Positions 1 to 5,590 of a stretch of DNA of 6,980 nucleotides are shown here, piece by piece. The stretch comes from Caldilineae bacterium (lineage in GTDB: Bacteria; Chloroflexota; Anaerolineae; J102): NCBI GenBank assembly GCA_003694905.1, contig RFJM01000025.1:1-6980 (forward strand), given 5' to 3'. The position numbers were made by a program, and so were the translations under genes. How positions within the stretch are numbered: the stretch's first letter is position 1; the number at the start of each line of letters is the position of its first letter. The notes under the pieces are model-generated. The model was not told the origin of the DNA. It did no database searches and saw nothing but the letters and a program-made list of their open reading frames with translations.

Positions 1-1628
1 GAGAGGGGGGTGGTCATATACAGCTCGCCCAGCTCGAAACCCAGCCGGCGGTAGTAATCCCGCGTACCGATGGCCGCAATGACAGCCAGTTCCCGGAAGC
101 CTTCGGCATAGGCGATGCGCTTGGCTTCGGCAACCAGGCGGGTGCCCAAGCCCGTATGCTGAGCTTCACCCCTGCTGTCCCGCCCGATGTCTAGGGCCGG
201 GCCGTAAACGTGCACCTCGCGGATCATTGCCGCATGGCTGATCTCATCGATGGGTACGACCTCGGGCGAGTCGGGCAACGACAGGCGCAGAAAGCCGGCC
301 ACCCTGTCATCGGGTGTAACATAGCTGATAAAGTATTCGCGATTGATGTCCGTTTCGTAGGGAAGGATCTGAAGCCTTAGATGGTGTGGTGCGACCGCCT
401 GCCTGCGTACTTCGCGACAGCGCAAACAGCGACAGGTCATGCCGTGCTCGCGCATGTAGCGCTGCACGAGCTGGCGCAGATTGGTCTTCTTGTTGCCCTC
501 GACGATGTTGGGCGAAGGGATGTCTCGGAAGATGCGGTTGATGCGGCAGTAAGGGGGGACATGGGTTTTGCACCGGGCGATGAGCGCTATGAGTTCTTCT
601 TCGCTGTACGGACGATAGAGCCCCTTGAGGTAGTATTCCCGGTAGAGTTCGGTCTCCTTTAGCAGTGAGCAGGGGTAGATCTTGAGTTCATCGGGTCGGA
701 TGGCGGGATCCGACCACAGACGCAGAAAGTCTTCGTAGTCGCTCTCCGGTGTGTCGCCGTAGAGGTTGGCCATCCAGTGCAGTACGATCTTGAAGCCGGC
801 CCCGCGTAGCATGCGGACGGCGCGGCGCATGTCTTCGACGGTGTGCCCGCGCTTGTTAAGGGCCAGGATGCGGTCATCCAGGCTTTGCAGGCCGAGCTGA
901 ACTTTGGTGACGCCCAGATAGCGCAGGTGTGCGACCTCGCGCGGGGTTACCGCGTCCGGTCGGGTCTCGATGACCAGGCCCACATTGCGATGGGGGGCCG
1001 TCTCGTTCAGACGCTGGGCTTCGCGCAGCGAGTGGGAGTCGCAGCCGTTCATGGCGTCAAAGCAACGTTGCACGAACCATTCGCGATAGTCTCGCGGGTA
1101 CGCCGACCAGGTGCCGCCCAGGATCAACAGTTCGACCTTGCCCGCGCTGTGGCCGGTGGCCTGGAAGCTACGTAGCCGGGAGCGGGTCTGGGCCCAGGGG
1201 TCGAAATCGTTTTGCAAGGCGCGCAGGGACCCCGGCTCATCCGGCACATAGCTCTTGGGCATGATGTCAAAGGTGGGGCAGAAGATACAGCGACCGGGAC
1301 AGGGATAGGGCTTGGTCAGTACGGTCACCGGCGCCACGCCGGAGTGGGTGCGTACCGGTTTGCGCAACAGGCATTGGTACAGCTTCCGGCTTTCGGGGAA
1401 CTTGCCTGCCCGCACCAATTGCCGGTAGCCGTCCAACAGCTCGCTCTTGGAGAAATGACGCCCTGTCTCGCGCGCGTAGCCGTTCACGATGCGAAGATAG
1501 GTTTCGTTGCTCAGTTCGGGTTGCGCGGCCAGCCGCTCCAGGATCTCCAGCAACACCGTTTCGTCGGTGTCAACCTGTAAGACCCGGCCTTCGGCATTAG
1601 ACCATTTCGAAAGGGTGAGGGTGGGCAT
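1..1628 (-). CDS. elp3: Elp3-type tRNA uridine(34) carboxymethyl-forming enzyme (radical SAM + GNAT), 3' end cut by window edge
   Basis: I translated this strand by hand: 542 codons are open from the ATG at 1628 to the window edge with no stop. Elp3 uses a SAM-derived radical and acetyl-CoA to put a carboxymethyl group on C5 of the tRNA wobble uridine. Domains in order: an N-terminal tRNA-binding part (about 1-95); a radical SAM domain (about 96-400) with KPYPCPGRCIFCP giving cluster ligands C110, C114 and C117; a late Cys cluster C399/C401/C404 (TCRCLRC) matching the family's zinc site; and a C-terminal GNAT domain (about 410-542) with the acetyl-CoA loop QHTGLG (490-495) and the paired tyrosines Y525/Y526 in RDYYRRLGFELG. 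The ending 'GELYM' suggests only a few residues are missing. An in-frame ATG at 1697 would add 23 residues but overlaps the divergent gene's start, so I prefer 1628; neither has a clear Shine-Dalgarno. Family identity is very secure; activity is inferred. Confidence 0.95.
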   Translation of the reverse strand, partial: MPTLTLSKWSNAEGRVLQVDTDETVLLEILERLAAQPELSNETYLRIVNGYARETGRHFSKSELLDGYRQLVRAGKFPESRKLYQCLLRKPVRTHSGVAPVTVLTKPYPCPGRCIFCPTFDIMPKSYVPDEPGSLRALQNDFDPWAQTRSRLRSFQATGHSAGKVELLILGGTWSAYPRDYREWFVQRCFDAMNGCDSHSLREAQRLNETAPHRNVGLVIETRPDAVTPREVAHLRYLGVTKVQLGLQSLDDRILALNKRGHTVEDMRRAVRMLRGAGFKIVLHWMANLYGDTPESDYEDFLRLWSDPAIRPDELKIYPCSLLKETELYREYYLKGLYRPYSEEELIALIARCKTHVPPYCRINRIFRDIPSPNIVEGNKKTNLRQLVQRYMREHGMTCRCLRCREVRRQAVAPHHLRLQILPYETDINREYFISYVTPDDRVAGFLRLSLPDSPEVVPIDEISHAAMIREVHVYGPALDIGRDSRGEAQHTGLGTRLVAEAKRIAYAEGFRELAVIAAIGTRDYYRRLGFELGELYMTTPL

Positions 1629-1630
1629 GG

Positions 1631-1636
1631 TAGAAT
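1631..1636 (+). promoter_or_regulatory. Extended -10 promoter element (TGGTAGAAT) for the methyltransferase gene
   Basis: The sequence TGG-TAGAAT (1628-1636) is an extended -10 with a good hexamer; no convincing -35 lies 16-18 bases upstream. Transcription would begin near 1643. That places an alternative in-frame ATG at 1627 outside the message and supports the ATG at 1696. The element sits just in front of the divergent Elp3 start, so the two genes share a very compact control region. The same hexamer occurs upstream of two other genes in the window. Confidence 0.5.
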
Positions 1637-1695
1637 GGAGGGCGTCTTCGGAGGAGGGTTGCGCCTGCCGGCGTCGTAAACGCCATACATCTGCC

Positions 1696-2418
1696 ATGGA
1701 TGAGTCGATTCGCCAACGTTTGCTTCAAATCAACCGAGAGTTCTACGAGCGCTTTGCTGCAGCTTTTGCGGCCACGCGCTATGGCGAACAGGCAGGCTGG
1801 CATCGCATTATAACCTACTTCTCGCCGGGCTGTCAGGTGCTGGACCTTGGGTGTGGGAACGGCCGTTTCGCCCTCTTCCTGAGCCGGCATGTGCCGGGGG
1901 TGGAGTACCTGGGTCTGGATGGTAGCGCTGCTCTCGTCGAGATCGCGCGGGGACGCTCCGACTTCGCGGGGACGGCGCAGGTACGCTTCCGCCAAGAGGA
2001 GATCGACCGGCCGGGTTGGGATGCAGTCTATCAGGCAAGCTTTCATGTGGTTACGGCGCTGGCCGTGCTGCATCACATTCCCGGTCATGTCGCGCGAGGG
2101 GAGCTGGTGCGGGCCGCGAGCCGCTGCCTGCGGCCCGGTGGTGTGCTGATCCTCTCCAACTGGCGCTTTCTTCATAGCGAGCGCATGCGCCGTAAGTTGG
2201 TTTCCTGGTCGGAGATCGGGTTACGCCCCGAAGACGTGGAGCCGGGGGATTATCTGCTGGACTGGAAAAAGGAAGGCCGCGGGCTGCGGTATGTGCATCA
2301 GGTCGAGGAGGCCGAGGTGGAGCAGTGGGCCGCGGCCGCGGGCCTGCGGGTGCTGGAACAGTTTCACGCGGATGGACGGGAGGGGGATCTCAGTCTCTAC
2401 AGTGTGCTGGGCTTGTAG
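1696..2418 (+). CDS. Class I SAM-dependent methyltransferase, Trm9/ALKBH8-like (candidate cm5U34 tRNA methyltransferase)
   Basis: The product has 240 residues. Motif I is LDLGCGNGRF (49-58), the acidic residue after strand 2 is D75 in YLGLDGSAALVEIARG, motif IV is ALAVLHHIP (121-129), and motif V is CLRPGGVLILSNW (144-156). Compared from memory with yeast Trm9, the similarity goes beyond the Rossmann core: FAAAFAATRY (20-29) matches the HFSQTRY segment, DGSAALVEIARG matches DRSDGLIECARG, HH at 126-127 matches VVHH, DYLLDW (185-190) resembles the family's LVPW motif, and RYVHQVEEAEVEQWAAAAGL (198-217) matches the RYYHLYREGEL segment. R28 and D75 align with Trm9 Arg29 and Asp72. The start is the first ATG downstream of the predicted transcription start; it has no close Shine-Dalgarno (GGAGGAGGG at 1650-1658 is about 37 bases away). 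Its head-to-head position with Elp3 supports a tRNA role: methylating the Elp3 carboxymethyl product. A generic small-molecule methyltransferase remains possible. Confidence 0.85.
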   Translation: MDESIRQRLLQINREFYERFAAAFAATRYGEQAGWHRIITYFSPGCQVLDLGCGNGRFALFLSRHVPGVEYLGLDGSAALVEIARGRSDFAGTAQVRFRQEEIDRPGWDAVYQASFHVVTALAVLHHIPGHVARGELVRAASRCLRPGGVLILSNWRFLHSERMRRKLVSWSEIGLRPEDVEPGDYLLDWKKEGRGLRYVHQVEEAEVEQWAAAAGLRVLEQFHADGREGDLSLYSVLGL

Positions 2419-2419
2419 G

Positions 2420-2438
2420 GGACGAGGTCGGCCTCTCC
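2420..2438 (+). terminator. Short hairpin just after the methyltransferase stop codon
   Basis: GGA-C-GAGG, loop TCGG, CCTC-TCC forms a 7-bp stem with one bulged C immediately downstream of the stop at 2418. There is no T-run after it, so it is at best a weak terminator or an RNA 3'-end stabiliser. Confidence 0.25.
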
Positions 2439-2501
2439 TGCCGGGCTTGACAGCCGCTGTAATTCTCCCAAGGTAAGAGGCAGCTTCGACCTGATCGGTG
2501 G

Positions 2502-2530
2502 TTGACGAAACCGCGAGAACGCAGTACCAT
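2502..2530 (+). promoter_or_regulatory. Sigma-70-type promoter upstream of panB
   Basis: TTGACG (2502-2507), a 17-base spacer, then TACCAT (2525-2530) makes a plausible housekeeping promoter. Initiation near 2537 would leave a leader of about 70 bases before the GTG start. A perfect TTGACA at 2447-2452 lies further upstream, but nothing like a -10 follows it at 16-18 bases. Confidence 0.5.
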
Positions 2531-2595
2531 CCTGTGGACGACAATGCCTCTTCCTGGTTCAGACCATCCCCCGGTTCCGCTTCCACGCTATCAAC

Positions 2596-2601
2596 AGGAG
2601 G
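2596..2601 (+). promoter_or_regulatory. Shine-Dalgarno AGGAGG that fixes the panB GTG start
   Basis: AGGAGG ends five bases before the GTG at 2607. The open frame continues upstream to a TTG at 2502, but that codon overlaps the predicted -35 and its translation has no family character, so this site decides the start. Confidence 0.85.
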
Positions 2602-2606
2602 ACACA

Positions 2607-3464
2607 GTGAGCGAGCGCAAGAAAGTCACTATCCGCGACCTGTTCGACAAGGCCGCCCGTGGTGAACCCATCACCTGGCTCACCTGCTATGACTACCCGA
2701 CCGCCTATTTTCAGGAGCAGGCCGGTGTGGACATGATTCTGGTTGGCGATAGTCTGGGCATGACGATGTTGGGTTATGACGGCACGCTGCCGGTAACCAT
2801 GGAGGATATGATCCGACACACCCAGGCCGTTCGCCGTGGAGCACCTACGGCTTTTCTGGTGGGCGATATGCCCTATATGAGCTATCAGCCCAGCAATGAA
2901 ACTGCCATTCGCAATGCCGGCCGCTTTATGGCCGAAGCCAACTGCGATGCCATCAAGCTGGAAGGGGGCGGTGAGATGGCCGAGCGCATTCGCGCCATCG
3001 TCAACGCCGGTATCCCCGCCATCGGTCATCTGGGGCTGACGCCGCAGAGTGTGGCGGCGCTAGGCGGGTTCCGCGTCCAGGGCAAGGGTGCGCGTCAGGC
3101 CAAGAAAATCATCGACGATGCCAAGCTGGTGGAAGAGGCCGGCGCTTTTGCCATCTTGCTGGAGATGGTGCCCGACCGGGTGACCAAGATCATCACCGAA
3201 CGGGCCAAGGACTGCCTGATCATGAGCCTGGGCTCGGGACCCCACGCCCACGGCCAGTTGCTGATTTTCCATGACATGTTCGGGCTCTACCCTAAGTTCA
3301 AACCCCGCATGGCCAAGGTCTACGGCAACGCAGGCGAAGTGATCTTGAACGGTCTCAAGCAGTACGTCAAAGAAGTGACAAACCGAGAGTTCCCCCAGCG
3401 CGAAAACTGGTTTACCATCAAGGACGAAGAGTACGAAGAATTGCTGGCCATGCTGGACGAGTAG
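2607..3464 (+). CDS. panB: 3-methyl-2-oxobutanoate hydroxymethyltransferase (ketopantoate hydroxymethyltransferase)
   Basis: PanB transfers a hydroxymethyl group from methylene-tetrahydrofolate to 3-methyl-2-oxobutanoate, the first committed step to pantothenate and coenzyme A, in the cytoplasm (EC 2.1.2.11). Family hallmarks are in order: LTCYDYPTA (25-33), ILVGDSLGMTMLGYDGTLPVT (44-64) with metal ligand D48, VGDMPYMSY with D87, AIKLEGG with K117 and metal ligand E119, IPAIGHLGLTPQS (136-148), GGFRVQGK (153-160), and LLEMVP with the likely catalytic E186. The length of 285 residues is about 20 more than E. coli PanB because of an acidic tail (270-285). The segment usually read as IGIGAG..DGQ is SLGSGPHAHGQ here (207-217), with His215 at the usual Asp. 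No panC, panD or panE is adjacent, so it stands alone in this window. A PanB-like paralogue with a changed substrate is a less likely alternative. Confidence 0.93.
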   Translation: MSERKKVTIRDLFDKAARGEPITWLTCYDYPTAYFQEQAGVDMILVGDSLGMTMLGYDGTLPVTMEDMIRHTQAVRRGAPTAFLVGDMPYMSYQPSNETAIRNAGRFMAEANCDAIKLEGGGEMAERIRAIVNAGIPAIGHLGLTPQSVAALGGFRVQGKGARQAKKIIDDAKLVEEAGAFAILLEMVPDRVTKIITERAKDCLIMSLGSGPHAHGQLLIFHDMFGLYPKFKPRMAKVYGNAGEVILNGLKQYVKEVTNREFPQRENWFTIKDEEYEELLAMLDE

Positions 3465-3465
3465 C

Positions 3466-3488
3466 AGCCCGGTCGCATGCGAAGGGCT
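3466..3488. terminator. Hairpin between convergent panB and the small gene, possible bidirectional terminator
   Basis: AGCCC (3466-3470) pairs with GGGCT (3484-3488) and encloses the perfect palindrome TCGCATGCGA (3473-3482). It fills nearly the whole gap between the two stop codons, where a shared terminator is expected. There is no T-run on either side, so intrinsic termination would be weak. Confidence 0.4.
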
Positions 3489-3709
3489 CAGTCCGGGTCA
3501 GGCGGCTCTTCACGACTGATGGCCAGCAGCTTCTGTTCGATCAGCGCGGCCAATTGTGCCAGGTCGCGCACGACCCACCGCTCTCCGCTTTGAATATGCT
3601 CGACCTCTCCATAGAGATGCGATAGCGGCTCTTCCTCATCGGTCCTTACCCACTGCAACCGCACCAGGAAAGAGCTGACGTAGTGTCCTGTGACCGGAGA
3701 TGGGCGCAT
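3488..3709 (-). CDS. Small conserved hypothetical protein (73 aa), 'EVEHIQSGERW' family
   Basis: The product is small, soluble and without a signal peptide or membrane segment. Its core pattern SPVTGHYVSSFLVRLQW, then YGEVEHIQSGERWVVRDLAQLAALIEQKL, looks like a family I remember as short uncharacterised proteins, mainly in Chloroflexota, with the shape GEVEHIQSGERWRFRDLEELLAFL. That recollection is unverified. Visible structure suggests two or three beta strands (about 8-20, 33-48) followed by one helix (about 50-66), with an acidic loop DEEEP between and a charged tail. The ATG at 3709 has no obvious Shine-Dalgarno. It is convergent with panB and divergent from the membrane protein gene, so the context gives no functional hint. 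The coherent fold-like pattern and the tight fit between neighbours make it more credible than a chance reading frame. Confidence 0.72.
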   Translation of the reverse strand: MRPSPVTGHYVSSFLVRLQWVRTDEEEPLSHLYGEVEHIQSGERWVVRDLAQLAALIEQKLLAISREEPPDPD

Positions 3710-3880
3710 GTCTGAGGCTCCGGGATGCTTGTTTGCGCACCTGTCCGCGAGCGGCTCCGGCGGTTTGCTCGGCCGGACTGTGATTGGTTGACAGCGGGCA
3801 GTTGTGGTGCGGACATAGGTGCAGCGTGAGGCCGGTAGCGCGCTGTCGTCTGGGAAGGTTACCTCCTTATACCCGTTCGG

Positions 3881-3901
3881 TGGCTACAAAATGGCTACAA
3901 A
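3881..3901 (+). repeat. Two-copy direct repeat TGGCTACAAA, period 11
   Basis: TGGCTACAAA occurs at 3881-3890 and again at 3892-3901, separated by one A. The unit is more AT-rich than its surroundings. One helical turn between copies would suit side-by-side protein binding; a leftover attachment site or slippage duplication is equally possible. Confidence 0.7.
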
Positions 3902-4042
3902 GTAGACAAGGCCTGTATCCCCACGCCGCTACGACCTGTCTCGCAGGTGGCGGTCGCCATGACCTCCCTGGATTTCAGGTATGCGTATGCGAGGCAACGG
4001 AGAGTAGAAAGGCATCGCCATAGCCCGTGCTGCTTCCCCCGT

Positions 4043-4072
4043 TTGTCGTCTGAGCGGGAAGGGTCGTAGAAT
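4043..4072 (+). promoter_or_regulatory. Promoter of the O-antigen ligase-like gene
   Basis: TTGTCG (4043-4048), an 18-base spacer and TAGAAT (4067-4072) make a plausible housekeeping promoter. Initiation near 4079 would give a leader of only about 16 bases with no clear Shine-Dalgarno before the ATG at 4095. Confidence 0.5.
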
Positions 4073-4094
4073 AGGGTCTTGAGCAATTGGTCTC

Positions 4095-5564
4095 ATGTTT
4101 CAAGCTGCCATCTCCCGTTTCCAAACTCTTCTGGTCCACCCCGATCCCCGACACCAACGCCGGGGTATCTTGCTGCTGTTGACGGCCAGCGGTCTGGCCG
4201 TTGGCCTTGTGGTAGGGGTAGCCGGGCCCACCATCGCTTTGGCCCTGGCGGTAAGCGCGCTGGGGGGGTGGCTCGTACTGCGTTCGCCCATGTGGGGTCT
4301 GGCGGGCATCATCGGCGTGAGTACCCTCCTTCCCTTCGCCACCATGCCTTTCAAGATCGGCTTTACGCCCAGCTTTCTGGACCTGGCCATCTTTGCGACC
4401 TTCGGCGTCTGGGCGCTGCGATACATGTTGCGAGAGGAGACGCGACTGGAGATGACCCCCATCGGCGGGGCGGTGCTCCTCTTCCTGGGCATGGCCGCGT
4501 TCACCTTTGTCATGGGCCTGCAGCATGCCCGTCCCACCTCCAATAACCTGCGCCAATTCATGGAAATGGTGCTGAGCATCACCCTCTTCTTCGTCGTGAT
4601 CAACGTGATCCGCGAACGCAACCAGCTGCATTTCATGGCGCAGTTGCTAATGCTGTGTGGAGCCGGCGCCGCTGCCCTGGGCATCCTCTTCTACGTGCTG
4701 CCTCAGGAAGCGACGGTCTGGATCCTGAACCGTCTGGCGCGAGTGGGATATCCCGGCGGTTTCGGCGCTTTGCGCTTTGTCAACGACGATCCTAACGATC
4801 TGATGCGCGCCATCGGCACCAGCATCGATCCCAACGTCTTTGGCGGACTGCTCATCCTGGTGGGATTATTCACCCTGCCCCAACTGGTGAGCGATCGCCC
4901 TCTGTTCCGTCGGCGTTGGGTGGCGCTCATGATTTTGCTGGATGTCATAGCCCTTTATCTCACCATCTCCCGCGGGTCGATGCTGGGTTTCGTCATCGGC
5001 ATGGCCGCGATCGGCGCATTGCGCTATCGCAAGCTACTGGCACTGGGCATCGTGGCCGGGCTGTTCTTCCTGTTCTTGCCTTTTACCCAGGATTACATCC
5101 AGCACATGCTGGAAGGCTTCGCGCTTCAGGACCGGGCCACGCAGATGCGTTTGGGCGAATATCGCGATGCCCTCACCCTGATCAGTCGTTATCCCGTACT
5201 GGGGGTGGGGTTCACCGGCGCTCCCGAGATCGATCTCTACATCGGCGTGTCTTCCCTCTATCTGCTCATGGCCGAAGAGATGGGGCTGGTGGGCGTGGCC
5301 ATATTCCTGTTCACCATGGCACTTTTTCTCAACGCGCTTGTGCGCGGCTTGCGTCATACCAGGCAGGATCCCGTGCTGGAAGCGCTGATGCTGGGCGGGC
5401 TGGGCGCCATGGTTGGGTTGCTGGCAGCAGGAGTCTTCGATCATTATCTCTTCAACCTGACCTATCCCCACATGACGTCGCTGCTGTGGATCTTTGTGGG
5501 GCTCTGCATGGTGGCCATCGGCTTCGCCAACGCCCTGAATGAGAATCCGGGGCCGGCTACCTGA
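4095..5564 (+). CDS. O-antigen ligase/polymerase family (Wzy_C-type) multi-pass membrane protein
   Basis: The 489-residue product has a short cytoplasmic start (1-23) and about 12 hydrophobic segments, roughly at 24-45, 46-62, 66-84, 92-110, 123-142, 158-172, 180-202, 246-265, 275-290, 295-310, 314-331, 390-413, 432-448 and 460-480; some may be joined or not span. The Wzy_C/RfaL signature lies in the second half: RAIGTSIDPNVFGG (239-251), TISRGSMLGFVIG (290-302), then the large loop with MRLGEYRDALTLISRYPVLG (351-370), VGFTGAP and SLYLLMAEEMGLVG (387-400). Such enzymes join or polymerise lipid-linked glycans at the outer face of the cytoplasmic membrane. The arginines R293 and R352 sit where the family keeps functional arginines. 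No glycosyltransferase or flippase gene is next to it, so the substrate, which could be an exopolysaccharide, a glycolipid or a protein glycan, cannot be named. The ATG at 4095 follows a promoter closely but lacks a Shine-Dalgarno. The family call is firm; the exact role is open. Confidence 0.85.
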   Translation: MFQAAISRFQTLLVHPDPRHQRRGILLLLTASGLAVGLVVGVAGPTIALALAVSALGGWLVLRSPMWGLAGIIGVSTLLPFATMPFKIGFTPSFLDLAIFATFGVWALRYMLREETRLEMTPIGGAVLLFLGMAAFTFVMGLQHARPTSNNLRQFMEMVLSITLFFVVINVIRERNQLHFMAQLLMLCGAGAAALGILFYVLPQEATVWILNRLARVGYPGGFGALRFVNDDPNDLMRAIGTSIDPNVFGGLLILVGLFTLPQLVSDRPLFRRRWVALMILLDVIALYLTISRGSMLGFVIGMAAIGALRYRKLLALGIVAGLFFLFLPFTQDYIQHMLEGFALQDRATQMRLGEYRDALTLISRYPVLGVGFTGAPEIDLYIGVSSLYLLMAEEMGLVGVAIFLFTMALFLNALVRGLRHTRQDPVLEALMLGGLGAMVGLLAAGVFDHYLFNLTYPHMTSLLWIFVGLCMVAIGFANALNENPGPAT

Positions 5565-5573
5565 TCACCAGGT
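5559..5573. terminator. Small inverted repeat in the gap between two convergent genes
   Basis: ACCTG (5559-5563), loop ATCAC, CAGGT (5569-5573) overlaps the stop codon of the membrane protein gene and lies in the 26-base gap before the end of rarD. With a 5-bp stem and no T-run it is a weak candidate for a shared terminator. Confidence 0.3.
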
Positions 5574-5590
5574 CATTGCCCGCGGTCTCT

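Larger units (their letters stand above)
3710..4094. other. 385-base intergenic region between divergent genes
   Basis: I see no convincing coding sequence here. It holds a two-copy direct repeat (3881-3901), an imperfect hairpin ACCTG-TCTCG-CAGGT (3934-3948) with flanking CCGC/GCGG (3926-3929, 3950-3953), an anti-Shine-Dalgarno-like string (TTACCTCCTTAT, about 3860-3871), a perfect TTGACA at 3788-3793 with no good partner -10, a doubled TATGCG (3980-3991), and the promoter of the following gene. Short frames on both strands have no family-like composition. Confidence 0.6.

Noticed and set aside
381..1580. Several plus-strand frames of 90-120 codons over the Elp3 gene
   Set aside because: They are antisense to a continuous Elp3 reading frame that matches its family throughout.
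1507..1695. N-terminal extension of the methyltransferase upstream of 1696
   Set aside because: It overlaps the Elp3 coding region on the other strand, has low-complexity Ser/Arg-rich sequence, and starts upstream of the predicted promoter.
1597..2175. Minus-strand frame of 192 codons
   Set aside because: It is antisense to the methyltransferase core and has no recognisable motif.
2447..2476. Second promoter starting at TTGACA upstream of panB
   Set aside because: The -35 is perfect but no -10 with more than a couple of matches follows at 16-18 bases.
2502..2606. 35-codon extension of panB starting at TTG
   Set aside because: The sequence lacks PanB similarity and overlaps the predicted -35; a strong AGGAGG sits five bases before the GTG at 2607.
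3788..3820. Promoter starting at TTGACA in the intergenic region
   Set aside because: At 17-18 bases spacing the hexamers are GGACAT or GACATA, too poor to call.
3845..3880. Possible 16S rRNA 3'-end fragment
   Set aside because: Only the ACCTCCTTA string matches; the sequence before it does not continue the rRNA pattern.
3975..4631. Minus-strand frame of 218 codons
   Set aside because: It is antisense to the start of the O-antigen ligase-like gene, full of Gln, His, Arg and Gly, which is typical of the reverse complement of a hydrophobic protein.
4916..5542. Plus-strand frame of 208 codons within the membrane protein gene
   Set aside because: Out-of-frame shadow with Arg, His and Gly-rich composition; the overlapping frame carries the Wzy_C signature.
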